A stretch of 64,000 bases of DNA from Flavobacterium frigidarium DSM 17623 (GTDB lineage Bacteria; Bacteroidota; Bacteroidia; Flavobacteriales; Flavobacteriaceae). This document shows, piece after piece, positions 52,395 through 61,065 of this stretch; within the stretch, counting starts at the first letter, position 1, and each line of letters starts with the position of its first letter. The translations under genes were made by a program, and so were the position numbers. The DNA is taken from positions 1-64,000 of the forward strand of contig NZ_AUDO01000012.1 of the NCBI RefSeq assembly GCF_000425505.1, read 5' to 3'. The notes beneath the pieces are model-generated. The model saw only the letters and a list, made by a program, of their open reading frames with translations, was not told the origin of the DNA and ran no database searches.

Positions 52395-53909
52395 ATGTCA
52401 AACACTACCGCAGATGCTCACTTAAAATCAACATTATTTGGACACCCAATAGGATTGTACATCTTATTTTTTACCGAGATGTGGGAACGCTTCTCTTACT
52501 ATGGGATGCGAGCATTATTAGTGCTATACATGACAACAGAGACTTTAGGAGATGCTAGAGGACCTGGTTTAGGATGGACTAGTCAAGAAGCATTGGCATT
52601 ATACGGTTGGTATACGATGTTAGTTTATGTAATGTCTATTCCGGGAGGAATGATTGCCGACAAATTGTTAGGACAAAAAAAGGCAGTGCTTTTAGGAGCA
52701 GTAATTTTATGTATAGGTCATGGAGTTCTAGTATTTACAGAAACTTGGGCTTTTTACACGGGACTTGGATTAGTTATTTTAGGAGTTGGGTTATTGAAAC
52801 CAAATATTTCTACGATGGTTGGTGGATTGTATCCGCAAGGGGATATTAGAAGAGATAAAGGATTTAGTATATTTTACATTGGTATCAACACAGGGTCATT
52901 ATTAGCAACATTAATCATTGGATTTGTTGTTGCGCAATGGGGATGGCATGCTGGTTTTGGACTTGCTGGAATAGCGATGGTATTAGGATTAGTAGTATAC
53001 TTATGGGGGCAAAAATATTTGACTCATGTAGGAAACTTAGAAGTTCAAGATATAAAAGAAGAAGAAGAGAGTTCTTATGGAACGCTTTTTCAAAATTTAT
53101 TGATTTCGAAAAAACAATTGATAGTAACAATCGCCCTAGCAATTTTGTCTCTTTTTGGATGGTATAGTTTGGGTTGGGGATATGGATTGTTGTTTATCTT
53201 CTTGACAGTAATCGCTGCCTTAATGATGATGATTTATAAGGAATTAGATTCACAACAAGATAAAGATCGTTTTTTAGTACTGCTATTATCATTTATCATG
53301 GTAATTATTTTCTGGGGAGCTTATGAGCAAGCTGGAGGTTTAATGAACTTATACGCTGATACAAAAACAGACAGAATGTTATTAGGAATGCAGGTTCCTA
53401 CAGTAATGTTTCAAAGTTTAAATGCAGGGTTTATTATTATTTTTGCCGCTATTGTAGCTTCTTATTGGGCTAAAAGAAAATTAAAGGGTAAAGAAGCTTC
53501 ATCTATTTTTAAAATGGCAATAGGTATCATTATTATGGGATTTGGTTTTCTTTTCATGGTATTTGCGACAATGGAATTCGAAAAAGTGGGTTCATCTAGC
53601 ATGCTTTGGTTAGTAATGGCGTACTTATTTCATACAATAGGGGAACTTTGTATTTCTCCTGTGGCCTTATCATTTATTACAAAATTATCTCCAGTGAAAT
53701 ACGCGTCATTAATGATGGGTGTATATTTTGCAGCAACAGGATTAGGGAATAAAGTTGCGGGAATCTTAGGTGAATCAGCGAGTGAATTAGGTGAATATGC
53801 AGTGTTTTTAGGAATATTAGTTTTTACAATTATTGTAGGAACATTATTTTTGATGCTTTTAAAACCATTAAAACGATTGACTCACGGTGCTGAGGACAAC
53901 GAGAAATAA
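52395..53909 (+). CDS. POT-family di/tripeptide transporter, copy 2
   Basis: A 504-residue paralogue with the motif TEMWERFSYYGMRA, the PTR2 signatures LLKPNISTMVGGLY and FSIFYIGINTGSLLATL, and AYEQAGGLMNLYADT. It starts 22 bases after copy 1. By the eye it is closer to copy 3 in the first helix (both start at a GHPxGL segment) than to copy 1. Substrate range relative to the other copies cannot be read from the sequence. Confidence 0.93.
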   Translation: MSNTTADAHLKSTLFGHPIGLYILFFTEMWERFSYYGMRALLVLYMTTETLGDARGPGLGWTSQEALALYGWYTMLVYVMSIPGGMIADKLLGQKKAVLLGAVILCIGHGVLVFTETWAFYTGLGLVILGVGLLKPNISTMVGGLYPQGDIRRDKGFSIFYIGINTGSLLATLIIGFVVAQWGWHAGFGLAGIAMVLGLVVYLWGQKYLTHVGNLEVQDIKEEEESSYGTLFQNLLISKKQLIVTIALAILSLFGWYSLGWGYGLLFIFLTVIAALMMMIYKELDSQQDKDRFLVLLLSFIMVIIFWGAYEQAGGLMNLYADTKTDRMLLGMQVPTVMFQSLNAGFIIIFAAIVASYWAKRKLKGKEASSIFKMAIGIIIMGFGFLFMVFATMEFEKVGSSSMLWLVMAYLFHTIGELCISPVALSFITKLSPVKYASLMMGVYFAATGLGNKVAGILGESASELGEYAVFLGILVFTIIVGTLFLMLLKPLKRLTHGAEDNEK

Positions 53910-53942
53910 TAAATAATTAGAATACATTTAATATAATTACAT

Positions 53943-55487
53943 ATGAGTCAAGATACTTCTTCGGATCAATTTTTTAAAGATTCTGTTTTAGGGCATCCAG
54001 CAGGATTGTTTGTATTGTTTTTTACAGAGATGTGGGAGCGTTTTTCTTATTACGGAATGCGTGCTTTATTAGTATTATTTTTAACCTCTTCAATTGCTAA
54101 AGGCGGTTGGGCATGGAGTGTTGAGGATGCATTAGGATTGTATGGAACGTATACCATGTCAGTTTATTTCACACCAGTAATAGGAGGTTTTTTAGCAGAT
54201 AAATATTTAGGCTATCGCTGGGCAGTAATTTTAGGGGCCTTAGCAATGACCATGGGTCACGCTGCGATGGCATTTGAAACACCATTGATGTTGTACATAG
54301 GTATTGGTTGTTTGATTGTAGGTAACGGATTGTTTAAGCCTAACATGACATCGATTATTTCTAATGCATATGAAAAACACCCTGAGAAAAAAGATGGTGC
54401 TTACTCTTTATACTATATGGGAGTAAACGCAGGAGCCTTTTTAGGTATTATGCTTTGTGGATACATAGGTGAAAAAATATCTTGGAGTTGGGGATTCGGT
54501 CTAGCTGGAATATTCATGTTCTTTGGTATGTTGCAATTTTATTTCACACAGAATATTTTTGGAAATATTGGTTTAAAACCAACAGCAGCTTCAAAACAAG
54601 AATCTATAGATAGAGCAGCACAAGTTAAAGTACCAGCTAATATTGTTCGTGATCGTATAATAGCGGTTTTAATATTTTCAGTATTTACTGTCTTCTTCTG
54701 GGCTGCATTTGAGCAAGCAGGTGGATCAATGACTATTTTTGCTGAGAAATTTACTCAAAGAGAATTGTTTGGTAGTAGTGCTTCTATGTTCAAGCTAGCC
54801 GATACTTTGCTAACAATAGTTCCTTTATTGATTATCACTTATGTGCTAATTAAATTATTTTCAAAAACATTCAAAAAGTATTCTATAGGTAATCTAATAT
54901 TATCAGTTAGTTTCATAATTATCTGGGCAATAGTTTTATGGAAAGTAGGAAGAGAATATGCAGCTGTTGGTACTGAGGTGCCTGCAACATGGTTTGGTAT
55001 ATTAAACTCTTTATTTATTGTTGTATTTGCACCTGTGTTTTCAAAATGGTGGGAGAGTAGATACAATTTATCGGGTCCAATGAAATTTGGATTAGGTCTT
55101 ACCTTATTAGGTGCTGGTTTTGGTTTCTTAGCATACGGAAGTATGGGTATTGATGCTGATTCTGTAGTACGCGTAAGTATGTTTTGGTTAATAGCTGCAT
55201 ACTTGTTTCATACGCTTGGTGAGCTTTGTATTTCTCCTGTAGGTTTGTCTTATGTGAGTAAATTAGTTCCTGCGAAGTGGATTGGTATCATGTTTGGTGT
55301 ATACTATTTGTTTATTGGTATGGGAAATAAGATTGCTGGTTTGATGGGTGGAATGATTGAAACGATCACTACACAATATAGCTTGTCAACGTTTTTTCTT
55401 ATATTTACACTTGTACCAATGGGAGCTGGACTGCTAATGGTTCTTCTTTCTCCATTGATGAAAAAATTAATGCACGGAGTCAAATAA
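53943..55487 (+). CDS. POT-family di/tripeptide transporter, copy 3
   Basis: A 514-residue paralogue: TEMWERFSYYGMRA, LFKPNMTSIISNAY, YSLYYMGVNAGAFLGIM and AFEQAGGSMTIFAEK. It differs from copies 1 and 2 at the helix-3/4 signature (NMTSII instead of NISTMV), a hint that specificity has diverged. It starts 33 bases after copy 2 and is followed 37 bases later by the thioredoxin-like gene on the same strand. Confidence 0.93.
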   Translation: MSQDTSSDQFFKDSVLGHPAGLFVLFFTEMWERFSYYGMRALLVLFLTSSIAKGGWAWSVEDALGLYGTYTMSVYFTPVIGGFLADKYLGYRWAVILGALAMTMGHAAMAFETPLMLYIGIGCLIVGNGLFKPNMTSIISNAYEKHPEKKDGAYSLYYMGVNAGAFLGIMLCGYIGEKISWSWGFGLAGIFMFFGMLQFYFTQNIFGNIGLKPTAASKQESIDRAAQVKVPANIVRDRIIAVLIFSVFTVFFWAAFEQAGGSMTIFAEKFTQRELFGSSASMFKLADTLLTIVPLLIITYVLIKLFSKTFKKYSIGNLILSVSFIIIWAIVLWKVGREYAAVGTEVPATWFGILNSLFIVVFAPVFSKWWESRYNLSGPMKFGLGLTLLGAGFGFLAYGSMGIDADSVVRVSMFWLIAAYLFHTLGELCISPVGLSYVSKLVPAKWIGIMFGVYYLFIGMGNKIAGLMGGMIETITTQYSLSTFFLIFTLVPMGAGLLMVLLSPLMKKLMHGVK

Positions 55488-55524
55488 GAAAACTTCACTT
55501 TTTAAAATTTTTAACTTACACAAT

Positions 55525-55992
55525 ATGAAAAAGTTTCTTCTGTTATTTTTACTGGTATTCGGTACTCAATTTGTTCAAGCTCAAGATTTAGTTTGGCATA
55601 CAAATGTAAAAGAAGCTATTAAAATTAGTGAAAAACAGAAAAAGCCACTTATGTTATTCTTTACTGGAAGTGACTGGTGTGGATGGTGCATTCGATTACA
55701 AAAAGAAGTGTTGAAAACCCCAGAGTTCCGAAAATGGGCTCAAGATAATGTTGTCTTAGTAGAGTTGGACTTCCCTAGAAGAACACCACAAGCATTAGAA
55801 ATTAAGCAGCAAAATAATGAGTTACAACAAGCATTTGGAATTAAAGGCTTTCCTACAGTTCATTTTGCCAAAGCGAGTACTAAGGACGGTAAAGTAAATT
55901 TTGTAGGTTTAGGTAGTAGCGGCTATCTTAGTGGTGGGCCCACAGTATGGTTAGCAAACGCTGACGAAATTATTAAGAGTAAAAAATCGTAA
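55525..55992 (+). CDS. Periplasmic thioredoxin-like protein
   Basis: A 155-residue exported protein (signal 1-20, FVQAQ). The thioredoxin fold carries an active site DWCGWC (Cys52, Cys55), with the cis-proline region at GIKGFPTVHF. The single-domain, thioredoxin_7-like type handles disulfides or reduces exported proteins. WCGWC differs from classical WCGPC, so the redox potential may differ. It ends the peptide-use operon; the hairpin at 56050-56086, inside the convergent comEC 3' end, can serve as its terminator. Confidence 0.9.
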   Translation: MKKFLLLFLLVFGTQFVQAQDLVWHTNVKEAIKISEKQKKPLMLFFTGSDWCGWCIRLQKEVLKTPEFRKWAQDNVVLVELDFPRRTPQALEIKQQNNELQQAFGIKGFPTVHFAKASTKDGKVNFVGLGSSGYLSGGPTVWLANADEIIKSKKS

Positions 55993-56035
55993 ATAGCTAC
56001 TTTTCTGTATCGAATGATACAAATTGAAATGGTAA

Positions 56036-58066
56036 TTATTTAATACTATAAAATCCCTTTTCTGCAGTTGCATGAAAAGGGATTTTCATTTTTATGCACG
56101 TTGCGTTCCACTGCTCTTGGTATGACTTGTAGTTTGATGCATCGGCAACAATTATTTTTGGATTCATCAAGGCAACTACGCGTTCCAAATTTATCTTTGG
56201 TGATTCGGTTAATACGATAATGTCTGGCTTACAATTTTTGGGGAACACTGCAGAGGAGTCAATCAACAAGATTTTTTTACCATTAAAAAAGAAGCTGTTA
56301 GTTGCAGGCAGCGATGCGATGATTGTAGAGAAGTTGGCAACAGCATACGTGTTCAGTAATTGAGATTTTCTTCTCAAAATACTATCGTTTCCATAAGCTG
56401 TAATGTGATTTCCAATTCTTCCTGTTATGATAGTGTTGCGACTACTATTAAACACGATCCATTCTTTCTGGGAAGCAGTTTGCCATCTGTTATGAATAAA
56501 GCTCAATTGCAATAGCAAAACGGTAGATAACGCAACTACTGCTTTTTTAAATGTGGGTTTATCCAGAAATAGCCCAGTAGCAATTATAGCTAGATATAAT
56601 ATCAGCATCAAAAAAAGATTTAAGGCGATGTTCTTCATTATAAATTGCTCTAGTGATGCAATGCTGTTTATAATTGCATTGAGAGCAACAATTAGCCATT
56701 CTAAAGGTTTAATAAAATAAATTGGGACAACTGTAAATGCAGCGATTGAAAACGTGACAATTCCTATAATCATAATAACGGTTAATAACGGAATCACAAG
56801 AAGATTTGTAATGAAGAATAATCCGGGAAATTGATGAAAATAATAGATTGATAATGGTAAAGTACCAAGTTGTGCTGCAAAAGTTACCGTAATTACATCC
56901 CAAAAATAATTGGCAACTATGTTTTTTGGTTTCCAAATTTTAGCTAAAATGGGTTGGAACCAAAGAATAAAAAATAGCGCTAAATAGCTCAATTGGAATC
57001 CTACTTCGAACAAAAAGCTGGGTTGAACTAACAAAATTACAAACATGGAAAGTAATAACGTGTAATATATCGAGTTTTTTCTTCGAATATATAAACCTAT
57101 TGCTACAAAAGAAAACATAGTCACAGATCGCACAACTGATGGTCTTAATCCTGCCAACAAAGCAAAGAAAACCAAGAATGCTATGGTAAGAATTAGTTTG
57201 ATTAATCTTCCTCTTTTTGAATTAGGGAAGGGCCTTAATATGAAATTAATAAAAGCAAGCAGTAAGCCCACATGCAAACCCGAGACAGATAAAATATGAA
57301 TGGCTCCTGCATATTGGTAGTTTTGTAACAACTCTTGTGAAAGCTCTTGTTTTTGTCCCATAATTAATGCGACAGCCACATTAAGTTCTTCTTGTTGAAA
57401 GCTGCTTCGTTTTAAATTATCAATAATGATTGCTCTGAGGGTAGCAACATAGTAGAAGATATCTGTTTTTTTAGTTTTTGAAACGGTGACAAATTGATCA
57501 TTACTGTAAATTTGAGCGTAGATATGCTGCTTTTTTAAATAAGCACTATAATCGAATTGATCTGGATTTTTAGCCACTTTGTAAGGAACTAATTTCTCTT
57601 CTAATTTTAAAACAGAACCTGTCGATAAACTGTCGAGGGCAGCTGTGGGTGAGAAGTTGACTATGATTTTACCAGATGCTTTCTTAGTGCCAATTTTTAC
57701 TATCGAAGCTTCGTAACGCTGTGAATATGATGTAGTTTTTAATTTGTCTTTGAGAATTAGTACTACGTTTTGGGGTGTTTGAAATGCCTCTGTAAAATGG
57801 CTATAATGATCCTTTTTTAAACTGTCATCTTGCACAATAGTAGCGGTAATCCCTAGTAAGAAAGCTGTGAAGTATAAAAAACTAGAATAAAAAATTTTGG
57901 ATACAATGCTCTTCTTGTAAAAAACGTTTGTGACGAACAAAAGTAATAATGCAGTAAGTACTATTCCAAAAGTAAATGATGTATCTACTGTAATGAATTG
58001 TGTAAATAGTATGCCCAGTACTAGCGCAATTGTTATTTGTGTTAAGGGGAAATTAAGTACTTTCAT
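56036..58066 (-). CDS. comEC: ComEC/Rec2-family competence protein
   Basis: A 676-residue membrane protein. N-terminal helices and a DUF4131-like periplasmic region (about 30-190) precede the Competence domain (about 215-490; VALIMGQKQEL, HILSVSGLHVGLL, GLRPSVVRSVTMF). The C-terminal soluble part (about 510-676) corresponds to the metallo-beta-lactamase-like position but shows no HxHxDH, so it is shortened or degenerate, as in many Bacteroidota. ComEC forms the channel for single-strand DNA uptake. Whether this strain is competent is unknown. The stop is followed by the convergent thioredoxin gene. Confidence 0.9.
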   Translation of the reverse strand: MKVLNFPLTQITIALVLGILFTQFITVDTSFTFGIVLTALLLLFVTNVFYKKSIVSKIFYSSFLYFTAFLLGITATIVQDDSLKKDHYSHFTEAFQTPQNVVLILKDKLKTTSYSQRYEASIVKIGTKKASGKIIVNFSPTAALDSLSTGSVLKLEEKLVPYKVAKNPDQFDYSAYLKKQHIYAQIYSNDQFVTVSKTKKTDIFYYVATLRAIIIDNLKRSSFQQEELNVAVALIMGQKQELSQELLQNYQYAGAIHILSVSGLHVGLLLAFINFILRPFPNSKRGRLIKLILTIAFLVFFALLAGLRPSVVRSVTMFSFVAIGLYIRRKNSIYYTLLLSMFVILLVQPSFLFEVGFQLSYLALFFILWFQPILAKIWKPKNIVANYFWDVITVTFAAQLGTLPLSIYYFHQFPGLFFITNLLVIPLLTVIMIIGIVTFSIAAFTVVPIYFIKPLEWLIVALNAIINSIASLEQFIMKNIALNLFLMLILYLAIIATGLFLDKPTFKKAVVALSTVLLLQLSFIHNRWQTASQKEWIVFNSSRNTIITGRIGNHITAYGNDSILRRKSQLLNTYAVANFSTIIASLPATNSFFFNGKKILLIDSSAVFPKNCKPDIIVLTESPKINLERVVALMNPKIIVADASNYKSYQEQWNATCIKMKIPFHATAEKGFYSIK
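56050..56086 (+). terminator. Hairpin inside the comEC 3' end, likely terminator of the peptide operon
   Basis: AAAATCCCTTTT (56050-56061) and AAAAGGGATTTT (56075-56086) pair perfectly over 12 bases, then a T-rich run follows on the plus strand. It lies within the last codons of comEC on the other strand, 58 bases past the thioredoxin stop. Confidence 0.5.
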
Positions 58067-58103
58067 TTTTCTAAAGTACAGAATTTTAATTACATAGCCT
58101 TAT

Positions 58104-58601
58104 TTAGTAAATTACTCTATTAATTTGAGCGAAGGTTCTTTGATAATACGGCTCTTTAGTTGAGGATAATATTACGCCCTTTGAAGTAGAGGTGTGAATA
58201 AAAAGCAGCTCCTCTTCATAAACTTCAGTAATGATGCCTACATGGTTTATCTGTGACCGGCTATTGGTTTTAAAAAAGATTAAATCTCCTCTTTGTGCTT
58301 TCGAAATATCTTTTCCTAGATCAATTCCTGTTTTAGATTGTTGAATTGATGTGCGAGGTAATTTTATATTATAATTTCCATAGAGTGTAAAAACGAGTCC
58401 AGAGCAGTCGTATCCTGATTTAGTTGTCCCTGCAGTTTTGTACTTGATACCTATGTTATCTTCTGCTTCTTCAATTATTGATGCTGCAATTTTATTGCTC
58501 GTTTTTTCATTCTTTTTTGCAGCAGTAGTAACAATCGCCGAAGAAGATTTGCATGAGTTTAAAACAAGCAGTAAAGCAAAACAATAGAGTAAATTTTTCA
58601 A
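58104..58601 (-). CDS. NlpC/P60-family lipoprotein peptidase
   Basis: A 165-residue lipoprotein (LNSC, Cys17) with an NlpC/P60 (C40) domain: catalytic Cys66 (YDCSGLV), His120 (INHVGII) and His136 (FIHTSTS). Such enzymes cut peptidoglycan stem peptides between D-glutamate and meso-diaminopimelate. It is probably a periplasmic cell-wall hydrolase. The start is TTG at 58601, only three bases after the lpxB stop; no in-frame ATG occurs before the catalytic domain, so the TTG is needed for the lipoprotein signal. comEC follows 37 bases later. Confidence 0.9.
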   Translation of the reverse strand: MKNLLYCFALLLVLNSCKSSSAIVTTAAKKNEKTSNKIAASIIEEAEDNIGIKYKTAGTTKSGYDCSGLVFTLYGNYNIKLPRTSIQQSKTGIDLGKDISKAQRGDLIFFKTNSRSQINHVGIITEVYEEELLFIHTSTSKGVILSSTKEPYYQRTFAQINRVIY

Positions 58602-58604
58602 GTT

Positions 58605-59717
58605 TTATTTTTTTAATTCTGATATAATCAATGATGCTGTCTTTTCACTAGCGCCCACACCTCCCAGTTTTTGCTCTAAAATGGTGTAGTTAGAGAGTAG
58701 TTTTTTTCTATAAGAAGGTTCTAAAATCTTTTCTAACTCTTTTTTAATATTCTTGTAATTAAAATCTTCTTGAATTAATTCTGTTACAACTTCTTCGTCC
58801 ATGACTAAGTTGACAAGCGAAATATATTTAAGAGTAATAATGCGTTTTGCGATTTGGTATGATAGCCAACTACCTTTGTAGCAAACGACTTCAGGTACTT
58901 TAAACAATGCTGTTTCTAAGGTCGCCGTTCCAGATGTGACTAGAGCAGCAGTAGCGATGTTTAGTAAATCGTAAGTTTTATTCGAAATAAATTTAATGTT
59001 TTTATTGGTGATAAAAGAGGCATAGAATTCATAATCTTGACTAGGAGCTCCGGCAATTACAAATTGATAGTCAGGAAAATCTTTGACAACACTTAGCATT
59101 CCTGCAAGCATGCTTGTAATTTCTTGCTTGCGACTTCCAGGTAATATAGCAATAATAGGTTTGCTATCTAAGTCATGTTGCTTTTTAAATGTAGCCTCAT
59201 CTATTTTTTTTCGGCTTTGGATCGCATCGATTAAAGGATGGCCTACGTAATCTACATGATAGTTATATTTTTCATAGAAAGGTTTCACAAATGGTAACAC
59301 AACATACATGTGATCCACCGTCTTTTTAATCGTTTCAACCCTGCCTGGTCTTGATGCCCAAACTTGCGGACTAATATAATAGAAGGTTTTAAATCCTGCG
59401 GGTTTTGCCCACTTTGCAATTCGTAAATTAAATCCAGAATTATCAATAAATATTAAGGCGTCAGGTCTAAATTCAGCGATATCTTTTTTACAAACATCAA
59501 TAAATTTCAAAACTGACGATAAATTTTTGATAATTTCAGCAAATCCCATAAAAGCACGCTCCTTGTAGTGAGAAACTAATGTCGCACCTGCTGCTTGCAT
59601 TAAGTCACCACCCCAGCATCTGATTTCGGCTTGATTGTCTTTCAATAAAATTTGCTTTATTAAATTAGAACCATGTAAATCTCCAGATGCTTCTCCAGCT
59701 ATAATGTAATATTTCAT
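58605..59717 (-). CDS. lpxB: Lipid-A-disaccharide synthase
   Basis: A 370-residue GT19 glycosyltransferase joining UDP-2,3-diacylglucosamine and lipid X in lipid A synthesis at the inner face of the cytoplasmic membrane. The N-terminal AGEASGDLHGSNLI and FIDNSGFNLRIAKWAK, YYISPQVWASRPGRVETIKK, LPGSRKQEI and SGTATLETALFKVPEVVCYK are all LpxB hallmarks. Length is normal. The NlpC/P60 gene follows three bases later and is likely translated by coupling. Confidence 0.95.
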   Translation of the reverse strand: MKYYIIAGEASGDLHGSNLIKQILLKDNQAEIRCWGGDLMQAAGATLVSHYKERAFMGFAEIIKNLSSVLKFIDVCKKDIAEFRPDALIFIDNSGFNLRIAKWAKPAGFKTFYYISPQVWASRPGRVETIKKTVDHMYVVLPFVKPFYEKYNYHVDYVGHPLIDAIQSRKKIDEATFKKQHDLDSKPIIAILPGSRKQEITSMLAGMLSVVKDFPDYQFVIAGAPSQDYEFYASFITNKNIKFISNKTYDLLNIATAALVTSGTATLETALFKVPEVVCYKGSWLSYQIAKRIITLKYISLVNLVMDEEVVTELIQEDFNYKNIKKELEKILEPSYRKKLLSNYTILEQKLGGVGASEKTASLIISELKK

Positions 59718-59756
59718 TTAAAAAATATTTAATAGTAAAATTAAGTTCTAAATAAA

Positions 59757-59772
59757 TTGCTTTCGAAAGCAA
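59757..59772. promoter_or_regulatory. Perfect 16-base palindrome TTGCTTTCGAAAGCAA
   Basis: It lies in the 73-base gap between lpxB and the small membrane gene and has no loop. It could be an operator upstream of lpxB or a stem between the two genes. A run of A and T follows. Confidence 0.4.
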
Positions 59773-59790
59773 AAAATTTTCAGTGTATAT

Positions 59791-60063
59791 TTATAAAAAT
59801 ACGGTGATCAAAGTCAGGATAATCAGTGCAAGAACGACACCTCTAGCTATCAGGTCTTTGTTGTATTTTAACAACGCGGCAAAAATGATTAAATTGGGTA
59901 TTGAACCTAAAGTTATTAGCTTCCCTAATGATCCTTGTGAATTCATTATTTCGATACCAGCAATAAAAGTATAATCGGTGAGGAGGGTGATAAATAGAAA
60001 ACTACCTACTAAAGTTCCCGCAAATCCTATTAATAAACCATAAAACAATTCTAATTTATTCAT
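59791..60063 (-). CDS. Small membrane protein downstream of surE
   Basis: A 90-residue protein with three hydrophobic segments (about 5-32, 43-63 and 68-88) linked by short polar turns, including NSQGSLGKLITLG. It overlaps the surE end by eight bases, so its translation is coupled. I do not recognise the family; it is probably integral to the inner membrane. Nothing in the window points to a function. Confidence 0.72.
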   Translation of the reverse strand: MNKLELFYGLLIGFAGTLVGSFLFITLLTDYTFIAGIEIMNSQGSLGKLITLGSIPNLIIFAALLKYNKDLIARGVVLALIILTLITVFL

Positions 60064-60835
60064 TCCATTTCCAAGTATTAAGTTCTTGAATGCTGTGATG
60101 TGCGGTCAAATCAAACTGCACGGGAACCACAGATATGTAGCCATTTGCTAATGCCCATTCATCAGTGTCTTGCCCTTTATCTTGATTGATAAATTCTCCT
60201 GCTAGCCAGTAGTAATCTTTTCCCTGCGGCGTTACTCGCTTGTCAAATTTTTCGGCCCAGATAGCTTTCGCTTGACGGCAAATTTTTATTCCTTTAACCG
60301 CATCTTTTTTTAGTTTTGGAAAATTTACGTTTAAAACCACGTCTTTTGGCATTCCATTTTCAAGAGCTTCTAAAGTTATTTTTTCTATGAAAGGTTTAAT
60401 TGTATCAAAGTCGGCATTCCAGTCATAATCTAATAGAGAGAATCCTATTGCGGGAACACCTTCGATACCTGCTTCTACTGCAGCACTCATGGTACCAGAA
60501 TAGATAACGTTTATAGAGGAATTTGAACCGTGATTCACTCCCGATACACAAAGATCTGGCTTTTTTTTCAAAATTTCGTTCACCGCTAGTTTTACGCAAT
60601 CTACTGGAGTTCCAGAGCAACTATATTCAGTTATAGCAGCATCTTCTGCAGAAATTTTATTTAAATACAGTGTGCTATTTATAGTAATGGCATGTCCCAT
60701 AGCACTTTGAGGTTTGTCTGGTGCTACAACGAGTACGTCTCCTATTTTTGACATAACATCGATTAGTGCACGTATGCCTGGTGCCGTAATTCCATCGTCA
60801 TTTGTTACTAAAATCAAAGGTTTTCTCTTAGACAT
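60056..60835 (-). CDS. surE: 5'/3'-nucleotidase SurE
   Basis: A 259-residue metal-dependent nucleotidase. LVTNDDGITAPGI (residues 9-21) has the metal-binding Asp-Asp pair; SGVNHGSNSSINVIYSGTMSAAVEA is the SurE signature with the second metal-ligand Asn. The family removes phosphate from 5'- and 3'-nucleoside monophosphates and acts in stress survival. A promoter lies 42 bases upstream. A small membrane gene overlaps the stop. Confidence 0.95.
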   Translation of the reverse strand: MSKRKPLILVTNDDGITAPGIRALIDVMSKIGDVLVVAPDKPQSAMGHAITINSTLYLNKISAEDAAITEYSCSGTPVDCVKLAVNEILKKKPDLCVSGVNHGSNSSINVIYSGTMSAAVEAGIEGVPAIGFSLLDYDWNADFDTIKPFIEKITLEALENGMPKDVVLNVNFPKLKKDAVKGIKICRQAKAIWAEKFDKRVTPQGKDYYWLAGEFINQDKGQDTDEWALANGYISVVPVQFDLTAHHSIQELNTWKWNE

Positions 60836-60877
60836 GTTTTTTTTATTTAATTTAAAGTTGTAAATTCAGCAATAGTG

Positions 60878-60909
60878 CAAAAATAAGCCTGCTTGCTGCG
60901 GAATTACAA
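60878..60909 (-). promoter_or_regulatory. Promoter of surE
   Basis: On the minus strand TTG (60909-60907), 21-base spacer, TATTTTTG (60885-60878); both elements match the phylum consensus, 42 bases before the ATG. Confidence 0.6.
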
Positions 60910-61065
60910 ACAAAGGAAACAAAATTTATTAACTTGAACCGATAAACCTAAAACAAAAATTCAATTTTATATCTTTAACAAAAATTTATAGGCACCCTGC
61001 GGTAGCTGGCATAGTTTTTACCGTAACTTAGTTTAAAAAATTGGATGAATACAATTATTATCTTT

